NCBI GenBank assembly: GCA_958296445.1
Contig: OY282565.1
Coordinates: 124,001 to 188,000 of the forward strand
Direction: 5' to 3'
Source of the DNA: an uncultured Dehalococcoidia bacterium
Lineage (GTDB): Bacteria; Chloroflexota; Dehalococcoidia; Lucifugimonadales; UBA3495
DNA length: 64,000 nt
The notes below the pieces were generated by a model. The model had not been told where the DNA came from. It worked only from the letters and a program-made list of their open reading frames with translations, and ran no database searches. Positions 17,986-25,479 of this stretch are shown here, piece after piece (position 1 is the stretch's first letter; every line of letters starts with the position of its first letter). The position numbers were made by a program, and so were the translations under genes.

Positions 17986-18010
17986 ATGATAGAGGGATGC
18001 CGACGTAAGA

Positions 18011-19192
18011 ATGGTTGATGCAGGCGATTTGGACATAGTGGCCGCGGCGCGGGGGCTGGGGCCGCAGATAGTTGCGGCGCGGGATGATATGGAGAAATCC
18101 CGGCGGCTACCTGCGGGCTTGGTGTCGGCTATGGATGATGCCGGGCTGTTTCGCACTTATCTGCCGCGCTCTTTGGGGGGGCCGGAAATTGATCCGCTGT
18201 CGGCGTTCCGGGCGGTGGAGGAGCTTTCTATTGCCGACGGGTCGGTTGGGTGGTGTTGCTTTATCGCGGGGTCTATTGCGCTGTATACCGGCTGGCTGGA
18301 GGCTGGGGCGGCGCGGGAAATTGTGGGCGTTCCGGCTACGCTGCGGGGGGCGGGTTCTTTCCGTCCTTTGGGGACGGCGCGGGTGACGGATGGCGGGTAT
18401 GCGGTCACCGGGCGGTGGGATTTTGCCAGCGGCTGTTGGCACGCCAACTGGCTGTTTCTGAACTGCGTTGTGGTTGACGAAAGGGGCCCGCGGCATAATG
18501 CGGGCGGCCCGGCGGCGGGTTTGCCGGAGTTGCGGATGATGTCGGTTCCGGTTGGCGCGGCCCGGATTATAGATAATTGGGATGTTATCGGGTTGCATGG
18601 CACGGGGAGCAATGATGTTGCGGTTGAGGATTTTTTTGTGCCGGACAGCCGCACTTTTGCGCTTACGGATCAGCCGGTGGACGCCGCGCCGCTATGCTCT
18701 TTCCGCACGGCGATGGCGACAACTTTTGCGCCGCTGGCGGGCAACACGCTAGGGATGGCGCGGGGGGCGATGGATGCTTTTGTGGGGCTGGCCGGGGCGA
18801 AAGCTACTACTATGAATATGGCGTTGCTGCGGGACCGGGCGGCGGTTCAGCAGGTGGTGGGGCAGGTTGAGGCGATTATCAGCGGGGCGAGGGCATACGT
18901 GCTGGACGCGGTGGGGCGGATGTGGGACGGTGTGCTGTCGGGGAAGGCGGATTTGAGCGGGGAGGTGTGGCAGGCGCGGCTGTCGGTGACTCACGCGGTT
19001 CACGAATCGGCGCGGGCTATTGGTATGCTGTATCACGCTTCGGGAACTAATGCGGTGCGCCGGGGGAACCTGCTGGAGGGCTACTTTCGGGACGTTCACG
19101 CCGCTATGATGCACGCGGGGGGGCTGCTCGCGAACTTCGAGCAGGGGGGGCGGGCGGCGCTGGGGCTGCCGCCGGGGGCGCCGGGGTGGTGA
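18011..19192 (+). CDS. Acyl-CoA dehydrogenase-fold flavin-dependent enzyme
   Basis: A 393-residue protein with the acyl-CoA dehydrogenase fold, closest in pattern to the flavin monooxygenase branch (HpaB/HsaA-like C2 hydroxylases). Visible landmarks are the N-terminal helical domain (SRRLPAGLVSAMDDAGLFRTYLPRSLGG), the GSVGWCCFIAGS segment, the beta domain strand GRWDFASGCWHANW and VIGLHGTGSNDVAVEDFFVP. The usual catalytic Glu of acyl-CoA dehydrogenases is not obvious, which favours a hydroxylase role needing a separate flavin reductase. No reductase is adjacent. Confidence 0.8.
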   Translation: MVDAGDLDIVAAARGLGPQIVAARDDMEKSRRLPAGLVSAMDDAGLFRTYLPRSLGGPEIDPLSAFRAVEELSIADGSVGWCCFIAGSIALYTGWLEAGAAREIVGVPATLRGAGSFRPLGTARVTDGGYAVTGRWDFASGCWHANWLFLNCVVVDERGPRHNAGGPAAGLPELRMMSVPVGAARIIDNWDVIGLHGTGSNDVAVEDFFVPDSRTFALTDQPVDAAPLCSFRTAMATTFAPLAGNTLGMARGAMDAFVGLAGAKATTMNMALLRDRAAVQQVVGQVEAIISGARAYVLDAVGRMWDGVLSGKADLSGEVWQARLSVTHAVHESARAIGMLYHASGTNAVRRGNLLEGYFRDVHAAMMHAGGLLANFEQGGRAALGLPPGAPGW

Positions 19193-19204
19193 GGGGAAGG
19201 TTAA

Positions 19205-19690
19205 TTACGCCAGCGAATACGCCGCATAGACAACCAGCGCAAGGGAAAGCAACAGGAAAACTACCGGAACGTATTGTTCGATTCTGGTAAGTTGCAAATA
19301 CTTGGGCGGGCCGCCGACAGGGCGCAACAGTTCCCATTCTTTGGTGTAGCCCTGAACAGGTAGCTGGTTTTCGATTTCGTTGATGACTTGAAATTTGGCA
19401 GAATTAAGCGTTTTGTATGAACGTATGTTCATATACCAGATCCCTGCCAGCAATGCCCCAACCAACCCAGTAATTAGGAACACTAGTGCCCAAGTGCCGT
19501 CAGACGTGTCATCAGACAACTTAAATCTGGCCGCTAATACCAGAATCGCGGCCAGTATTGAGTAGATAGTCGCATAGAACCTGTTGGATTGGTCTCTGCG
19601 TTGACTAACCCGGTCGGCCATTTCAACATAGAGCTTGTATTGCTCCAGCAAATGGTCCAAGTATCTTTCGCCGTATTCTTTCGGTGTCAT
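19205..19690 (-). CDS. Multi-pass membrane protein paired with a TIR protein
   Basis: A 161-residue protein with three predicted membrane segments: about residues 37-57 (FYATIYSILAAILVLAARF), 66-86 (WALVFLITGLVGALLAGIWYM) and 138-158 (VPVVFLLLSLALVVYAAYSL). It resembles the RipA/SLATT-like small membrane proteins proposed as pore-forming effectors in nucleotide-signalling defence systems; this family placement is tentative. The start at 19690 is favoured because it forms a 4-bp ATGA overlap with the TIR gene stop; 19699 is an alternative. Coupled translation implies the two act together. Confidence 0.6.
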   Translation of the reverse strand: MTPKEYGERYLDHLLEQYKLYVEMADRVSQRRDQSNRFYATIYSILAAILVLAARFKLSDDTSDGTWALVFLITGLVGALLAGIWYMNIRSYKTLNSAKFQVINEIENQLPVQGYTKEWELLRPVGGPPKYLQLTRIEQYVPVVFLLLSLALVVYAAYSLA

Positions 19691-20097
19691 AAAGCGCACC
19701 TACGAATCGCAGTGACAATGGAATTAGTGTTCCAGCCAACCATTTCTGTTGCGGCCCTCTGAACTTGAACCGGGATACGCTCGGAACCCCACGGTTCTAT
19801 CCCGATTATCGGCTTACGGTAATCTTTGGCGACCTCAATTTCGTACTCAATCCATTGCCGGAAATTCACGTACATTCCCGCTATGATGAGTACGACACTA
19901 GCAGGGCTGATTTGTTTTCGAAGCTCCTGTTCCAATTTCCGGGTATTATCGGCGTCCAGTGGGTCGTGTTCCGGGACGCTGTAATTACTCCATCGGAAAT
20001 TGGGAGCCTTGTCAAGCAGGTTGACGAGCCTATGGTAGTCGTCATCGTATCGCCAAGCGTGGCTGATAAACAGGTGATAGTCCCTCAAAGGCGGCAT
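19687..20097 (-). CDS. TIR-like domain protein (Thoeris ThsB/DUF1863-like)
   Basis: A 136-residue single-domain protein. The first strand YHLFISHAWRYDDDYHRL, the loop NYSVPEHDP, the strand SPASVVLIIAGMYV and the helix RQWIEYEIEVAKDYRKPIIGI are typical of DUF1863/ThsB-type TIR domains. The candidate catalytic glutamate is in the EYEIE segment (residues 84-88). In Thoeris, TIR proteins make NAD-derived signal molecules that activate a partner effector. Here the coupled partner is a small membrane protein rather than ThsA. Function in this genome is inferred from family and context. Confidence 0.72.
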   Translation of the reverse strand: MPPLRDYHLFISHAWRYDDDYHRLVNLLDKAPNFRWSNYSVPEHDPLDADNTRKLEQELRKQISPASVVLIIAGMYVNFRQWIEYEIEVAKDYRKPIIGIEPWGSERIPVQVQRAATEMVGWNTNSIVTAIRRCAL

Positions 20098-20209
20098 ATC
20101 TCACTCCAAAGATAGAATTTTTGGATTCTACCACAACCATATAGCAGAGTCAAACTGTGGGGGGCGCAGAAAGGAAACATATCCCGGCGCCCCCGGTTGT
20201 CTCCATCCC

Positions 20210-20785
20210 CTACGGGCGGACCCAGGTTTCGGACCAGGCTAGGCAGGCGGTGCTGCTTTGCTTTTCGCCGCGCATTTCTAGGGCTACTTGGCCGTCGGCG
20301 TCGTCGCCGTTTACGGTGATGCGGCCGGCGCGGGCGGGGATGAAGCAGCTATAGACGCCGTGGGGTCGGCCGGGGGCGCTGCCGGCGGGGACGGTGAGCA
20401 TAAAGGGCTCTAGGAAGTCGTGCCAGGTTAGGGTGATTTGGTCGTCGTCGTTTTCGATGGTTTCGGTCCAGTAGGTGTAGGTGTCGCCTTTGCGGGTGAA
20501 TTCGGCGTCTATGACTTGGATGGATTGGTCGGCGAATTCGGGGAATAGCAGGCTTTCGATTTCGTCTTGTAGCCAGCGGGCTAGGGCGATGTTGTCGGCG
20601 TAGACGCGGACGCCTTCCACTAGTTCGCTCTTTATGAAGAGGACGTGTCCGGCGCCGCTGGGGGAGTAGAGGACGCGCCAATGGCTGGCGCGGGTGGTTT
20701 GCTCGTTGCCCTCAACTAGGCGGATGAAAGAGTTTTCGCCGGTGAGGCGGATGGTGTTGGGGTCGATGGGGTTTGCCGAGGTCAT
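20210..20785 (-). CDS. Hypothetical protein
   Basis: A 191-residue soluble protein with no recognised family. Features are mixed beta-rich segments (HWRVLYSPSGAGHVLFIKSE, TYWTETIENDDDQITLTWHD) and no signal peptide. A consensus AGGAGG ribosome site lies 7 nt before ATG 20785, which decides the start over 20818. It lies downstream of the HMGL-type gene on the same strand, but a 22-bp perfect inverted repeat separates them. Function unknown. Confidence 0.6.
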   Translation of the reverse strand: MTSANPIDPNTIRLTGENSFIRLVEGNEQTTRASHWRVLYSPSGAGHVLFIKSELVEGVRVYADNIALARWLQDEIESLLFPEFADQSIQVIDAEFTRKGDTYTYWTETIENDDDQITLTWHDFLEPFMLTVPAGSAPGRPHGVYSCFIPARAGRITVNGDDADGQVALEMRGEKQSSTACLAWSETWVRP

Positions 20786-20843
20786 ACGCGGCCTCCTGTG
20801 TTTCTGGGTTAGGAACATCGCAAGGGGGGCGGCGGGTGAATTG

Positions 20844-20914
20844 GGTTATGTTGCATTTGCTGGGTTCTCTTATGGTTGTTTTGGTATGAGCTACCCAGCA
20901 AATGCAACATAACC
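20844..20914. repeat. 22-bp perfect inverted repeat with 27-bp spacer
   Basis: Left arm 20844-20865 begins GGTTATGTTGCATTTGC; right arm 20893-20914 is its exact reverse complement. A transcript would fold into an unusually long perfect stem. It lies between two leftward genes, so it could act as a terminator or RNA-processing stem, although no U-tract follows. It shares no sequence with the palindromic or MITE-like families in the window. Confidence 0.9.
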
Positions 20915-21000
20915 GTGAATTGTACTGCGGCCCCGGTAAAGGGGGGCGCCGCCTGCCGGGGGCGGGCGGCGCCGGTGTGACTGGTTGGGCGGTTGGGTGG

Positions 21001-22188
21001 TTAGTTGGGTTTGGAGGGGAACCAGTCTTGTTTCCAGGGGAAGGGGCCGTCGGGGGAGTCGAAGGCGGGTAGGCCCTGTTCGATGCGCTCGCGGTAGGGG
21101 CTGGTGATGGGTTCGCGGTAGGGGTAGATGCCGCCTTCGTAGACTTCGGGGCCTTTCTTGAAGTGTTTGGCTTCGTCGAGGGTTTCGATGAAGGGGGCGT
21201 TCATATCGTAGAGTTGGTCGGCGGTTTTGGGGCGGGGGCCGGCTTTGGAGACGTGGCCGTAGAGTTCGCGGCCGATGATGCGCTCGGCAGTCCAGACGCA
21301 GTCAATGAGCTTGTCGATGTCTACGCCGGTTTGGATGCCCATATCTTCCATCATGTGGAGGAGGTCTTCGGTGGGGGCCATGCCGGTGGCGCGTCCGTTG
21401 CCGCAGTAGGGGCAGCCGCCGAAGCCGCCGATGGTGCCGTCGAGCTCTAGGGTGTCGTCGGGGCCTAGGGTGCGCATTGCGGCGTAGGCGGAGGCGATTG
21501 CCATATTGCGCCCGTTGTGGAGGTGGAGGCGGAAGTGGTCGATTTCGGGCCAGCGTTCTTTGACGCGGTAGAGGCTTTCCTCGACTTTGGCCGGGGTGCA
21601 GTGGCTCATGGGGTCGCCCATAGAGACGCTGCGGACGTTGATGCCTACTTCGTCCCACATTGCGTGTTCTTTTTCGAGGAGGGTCATTAGGCTGTCCACG
21701 GGGAATTCGCCGAGGAAGTTGGAGCCCCAACTGGCGTTGCAGCCGATGCCGGCTTCCTTGATGTTGAGTTCTTGGGCTTGGGCGACGATTTGGGGCCAGC
21801 GCTCCATTTCCTGCATTTGGGTGCGGTTGGTGTTGCGGCGGGTGAAGACGTCGCACATATGGCAGGAGAGGCGGGGGTAGGAGTCGCGCTCGATGGTGAG
21901 GGGGGGGGAGTAGGCGCGGGCGCGTTCCACGCCGCGGGAGTTGAGGGCGAGGGCGGTGTAGGTGACGCCGGGCTTGGGGGTGAAACGGGTTACGATTTCG
22001 TCAATGCGCTCCATCTGGGGGGTCCATTTGGGGCTGACGAAGGAGCCGACGACGATGTTTTTCAGGCCGGTGCCGGAAAGCTGGTCGAGGAGCTCGATTT
22101 TGTCGTCAACGGCGATGTTGGCGTCTTCAATCTGCATTCCCTCGCGCATACCCTCTTCTTTGTAGGTAACTTTGGGGTAGCTGGGCAT
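21001..22188 (-). CDS. HMG-CoA lyase-like (pyruvate carboxyltransferase domain) enzyme
   Basis: A 395-residue TIM-barrel enzyme of the HMGL-like family, whose members cleave or condense acyl-CoA/2-oxoacid substrates. Visible signatures are the N-terminal YKEEGMREGMQIED strand with the catalytic region (EGMREG in place of DGLRD), HLHNGRNMAIASAYAAM with the metal-binding HxH, and the glycine/cysteine loop DGTIGGFGGCPYCGNGRATG. ATG 22188 has an AGGAGGC ribosome site; a longer reading to 22332 adds a Pro/Ala-rich non-family segment. True HMG-CoA lyase activity is plausible but the EGMREG change suggests a variant substrate. Confidence 0.85.
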   Translation of the reverse strand: MPSYPKVTYKEEGMREGMQIEDANIAVDDKIELLDQLSGTGLKNIVVGSFVSPKWTPQMERIDEIVTRFTPKPGVTYTALALNSRGVERARAYSPPLTIERDSYPRLSCHMCDVFTRRNTNRTQMQEMERWPQIVAQAQELNIKEAGIGCNASWGSNFLGEFPVDSLMTLLEKEHAMWDEVGINVRSVSMGDPMSHCTPAKVEESLYRVKERWPEIDHFRLHLHNGRNMAIASAYAAMRTLGPDDTLELDGTIGGFGGCPYCGNGRATGMAPTEDLLHMMEDMGIQTGVDIDKLIDCVWTAERIIGRELYGHVSKAGPRPKTADQLYDMNAPFIETLDEAKHFKKGPEVYEGGIYPYREPITSPYRERIEQGLPAFDSPDGPFPWKQDWFPSKPN

Positions 22189-22359
22189 TTGGGGCCTCCT
22201 TTGGGCCGGATGATTGCCGGGCGGGATTGAGGCGATTTTAGGGTTGGGCGGGGCGGCTGTCAATGACGGGGCTGGCGCGGGCGGGGGGCGGGCGGATGGG
22301 CTGTCTGCTATACTGCGGTTATCCTTATTCATTATCTACATCCGGCTAGGGAAGGGAGT

Positions 22360-22917
22360 ATGACTACTGCCAGCAGGCTGATGACTGCCGATGACCTTTT
22401 GGCGATGCCGCGGGGTTACGGGAAGAAGTATGAGCTTATCCGGGGGGTTTTGGTTGAGAAGATGGGAACGGGACGGCCTCACGGTATGGCGCTGGTGTGG
22501 TTCACTAACACGCTGTCTAATTATGTGGCTAGGGATGGCTACGGCGACCTTCGTGTTGGGGAACCCGGGTATATTCTTGATGTTGACCCGGAGACGGTGC
22601 GTTGCCCGGATTTGGCCTGGATTGCGCCGGGGCGGATTGCGCCGGGGACTCAGGGCTACCCCCGGCTGGCGCCCGATTTGGCGGTGGAGGTGAAGTCGCC
22701 GGGGAACTCGAACCCGGAAATGTCGGCGAAAGCGTATATGTGGCTGAGCTACGGCTCGCGGCTGGTGTGGGTGGCGGACCCGGAGCGGGTTGCGGTGACG
22801 GTTTACCGGCTTGATGCGGAACCGCAGACGTTTGGGGAGGATGAGGAGCTTGCGGGGGGCGATTTGTTGCCTGGGTTTGTTACGCCGGTTTGGCGTTTGT
22901 TTCGGCCGCGGCGGTAG
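22360..22917 (+). CDS. Uma2-family PD-(D/E)xK nuclease-like protein
   Basis: A 185-residue Uma2/DUF820 protein. Family marks are MTADDLLAMP, the YELIRGVLVEKM strand, RCPDLAWI and the nuclease-like core APDLAVEVKSPG with the ExK pair. The C-terminal strand RLVWVADPERVAVTVY is also typical. Uma2 proteins expand strongly in cyanobacteria and Chloroflexota; their biological role is unknown. This copy lacks the coiled-coil tail of the four-copy array at 52.8-56.6 kb and is only distantly related to it. Confidence 0.88.
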   Translation: MTTASRLMTADDLLAMPRGYGKKYELIRGVLVEKMGTGRPHGMALVWFTNTLSNYVARDGYGDLRVGEPGYILDVDPETVRCPDLAWIAPGRIAPGTQGYPRLAPDLAVEVKSPGNSNPEMSAKAYMWLSYGSRLVWVADPERVAVTVYRLDAEPQTFGEDEELAGGDLLPGFVTPVWRLFRPRR

Positions 22918-22996
22918 TTGGCGGGGCTGGTGGGGCTGGTGGGTTCAGCGGTTGCTGGGTTTTTGTTGGAGTTGCGGCGGTTGGGGCGGGTTGCGG

Positions 22997-23025
22997 TTGG
23001 CCTCTGTTCTCCCATCGGCTATAAT
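22997..23025 (+). promoter_or_regulatory. Putative sigma-70-type promoter
   Basis: TTGGCC (22997-23002) and a perfect TATAAT (23020-23025) separated by 17 bp, upstream of the Cys-rich gene at 23177. This leaves an untranslated leader of about 145 nt. Confidence 0.45.
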
Positions 23026-23176
23026 CCGTCCTGCCCCCGCGCCTATGCGTATAAAGAAAATTCCGCCGGGACGACGATCCTTGACACCGCCCGGTAGTCC
23101 GGGGTGGCCGTGATAATCCTGCCGGGTGACTAGTACCGAAGGAGAAAACCCGCGCCGGAGCAAAGGAGAATAACAA

Positions 23177-23803
23177 ATGCCGACTTGCGAGTGCGGACGC
23201 AGAGGAACTCATGCCCGATGGTGCCCGGTCAACACCCCAGAGACGTCAAGCGCCCCAGCCCGGTACGTATGCTCTTGCCGCCTGCCTTGCCAGTGCAAGG
23301 ACTACGTAGCCAAAGATGAAGGGAAGTGCCGACACTGCCGCGCCGGGAACCATATAAAGCCCAACCGGGAAGGGAAAATGGTACGTCAGACGGCAAGCAA
23401 CGGAGGGAATCAGCAAAAGGGAAGACCCAACCCCAGCACAGGGCAACCGGGAAGAGGAAACAGCGGCCAGAGCAGACCAAGCAACGCCGGACCGGGAAGC
23501 CCTAGGAACCGCCGACAACCGGCAAGACCTCGCACAGACACCCCTTCGCCAAGCCGTCAGAAAGTCCACTGCGCAGGCTGCGACCGGATCGCCCGAGACC
23601 CAAACTATCCCTACTGCCTGAACTGCACGAAGAAAGGACGGCCAGTGCAGAAGAAACCGGGAGAGTGTGCATACGGCGCCTGCCACGAGCCGGTCAAGAA
23701 GAGAATCATTTTTACACCGTTCAGCTACTGCCCCCTCCACCAAAGTCAATACGAAAGGGGCATTATCTCGGGAACCGGGGAGAAAACCCAAAACTGGCTC
23801 TAG
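23177..23803 (+). CDS. Cys-rich zinc-knuckle-like protein of unknown function
   Basis: A 208-residue protein with two Cys-rich ends and a basic, Pro/Gly/Asn-rich disordered middle (about residues 65-128). The N-terminal end has CECGRRGTHARWC, CSCRLPCQC and CRHCRAGNHIK. The C-terminal end has CAGCDRIARDPNYPYCLNC, CAYGACHEP and YCPLH. These look like treble-clef or zinc-ribbon modules that bind RNA or DNA. An AAAGGAG ribosome site precedes the ATG. Codon use is notably richer in AAG/AAA/ACC and poorer in G than its neighbours, suggesting acquisition. No family recognised. Confidence 0.6.
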   Translation: MPTCECGRRGTHARWCPVNTPETSSAPARYVCSCRLPCQCKDYVAKDEGKCRHCRAGNHIKPNREGKMVRQTASNGGNQQKGRPNPSTGQPGRGNSGQSRPSNAGPGSPRNRRQPARPRTDTPSPSRQKVHCAGCDRIARDPNYPYCLNCTKKGRPVQKKPGECAYGACHEPVKKRIIFTPFSYCPLHQSQYERGIISGTGEKTQNWL

Positions 23804-24595
23804 GACAACTACCAAAGACCGACATCTCACACTGAAACTGCTGCTGACCAACAGGTGGGGACACACCCAAAAAGACCGGCGCGGCTAGGGCCGGAAGAAA
23901 TATAGCATTTTACGGACGGCCCCCAACTGCGGCGGAGCAGGGCGGTCATCCGGCCCGGTATGACGCGGACCCGCTGGCGGGCCTCGCCTTTTTCGTTGTA
24001 CAGACAGGCTAGGTAGGTTCGGGCGGTGCGGGATAGGTAGCGGGTTTCGTTGAGCTGGCGGGCTAGGAAATCTTGGTCTTGCTCGAACCGCTCCATTTTG
24101 GGGTAGGCGCCTATGGCGTCGCGGGGCAGGGCTTGGCCGTAGTAGGGCAGGGCTTGGTAGGCTTTATCATTGCAAAAGTCGGAGCAAAAGTCGGAATGGT
24201 GCCGGTAGTTGGCGGCCTGGACTGCGCCGGAATAGGTTAGCCCGCGCTCTAGGTGGGGCAGCATTTTGCGGATGGTCTTTTCGCTTAGATTGCCGTAGCC
24301 GGGGGGAGTGGGATGTTAGACACGGCTTCGGCCTGTTGCGGATTCAGGTTCCACTCGGTGGCGGCTTTAGCGCGAACCGCTTCGGGTTCTTGGGTATCTA
24401 GCAGAAAGTTGACGATGGAGTTGCGTTCATCTAGGGGCATGGAAAGCCATTGCTGGCCGAATAATTCGGGCTTTCGTCGTTGCCGGGGGTCTGGCGGTTG
24501 GACTTGAAGCCGCGCCGCTGGTTTAGGTGGAATAGGGCGCGGGCTAGTTCGGGCGGGGTTAGGGGTTCGTCTAGGGCCCGTTGCCGCGGGGGTTA

Positions 24596-24623
24596 GGGCG
24601 CACGGCAGTGCGCCCCTACGGGG
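24596..24623. repeat. Palindromic repeat inside cas9 copy 2
   Basis: GGGCGCAC-GGCA-GTGCGCCC with CTACGGGG, placed after the TNSIRT codons of the second cas9 5' end, at the same point as in copy 1. Confidence 0.85.
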
Positions 24624-25281
24624 GGGCAGTGTTCGTATTGAGTTGGTTCCGGGGTCTAGGCCGAGGCGGTATTTTGCGTTATTCATTGTTGTTTTTTATC
24701 TTTCCGCGGCGTTTGGTTGGCGGGGGTGTGGCGTAGGGCGAAGTTTTCTTCGGGGGAGTGGACTAGTTTTTTTCGGCGGATATTGTTGACTTCCTGTAAC
24801 ATCCGGTATTCTTGGAAAAGGGGGAGGGCTTTGGGCGCCCGGCGTTCTCCGTTTTCATACTCGAACTGGCACCAGCCGGGTTCTACGGGGCGCAGGGGGC
24901 GCTGGTTGAAGATGACTTGGCGCAGGGTGTTCCATTGGGCGGTATTCAGGCTTTGGTGCGGTTCTTGGGTTGCGCGGATGGCGTCGAACTCGGTTTCGTA
25001 CATTGTGCGGTCGGGATATAGGCCCTGTTGCGGGCGGGCGCGGGTGGGTTGGCCCTGCTTATTGCGCTGCGCTAGGTATTCGCCTAGGGTGCGGGAGTTG
25101 GTTTGCGTGATGCGCTGGCGCAGTTGGTTGATGTCGGCGCGTGTTTTGCCGTCCTCTTTTTCGTCGTTGCCGGGGGTCTTGCGGTTGGACTTGAAGCCGC
25201 GCTGCTGGTTGAGGTGGAATAGGGCGCGGGCTAGTTCGGATGGTTCTAGGGTTCGTCTAGGGGCCGTTGCTGCGGGGGTTA

Positions 25282-25420
25282 GGGCGCACAGCAGTGCGCC
25301 CCTACGGGGGTGTGCCAAGGCCGTAGCAGGGGGTTAGGGCGCACAGCAGTGCGCCCCTACGGGGGTGTGTCCAAGGCCGTAGCAGGGGGTTAGGGCGCAC
25401 GGTCGTGCGCCCCTACGGGG
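25282..25420. repeat. Three palindromic repeats inside cas9 copy 1
   Basis: Three copies of the GGGCGCAC/GTGCGCCC palindrome at 25282, 25337 and 25393, spaced about 55 bp and joined by a GCCGTAGCAGGGGGTTA linker. They replace the cas9 section between RuvC-I and the REC lobe. Confidence 0.88.
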
Positions 25421-25479
25421 GGGCAGTGTTCGTATGGAGTTGGTGCCTATGTCTAGGCCGAGGCGGTATTTGGCGTTAT

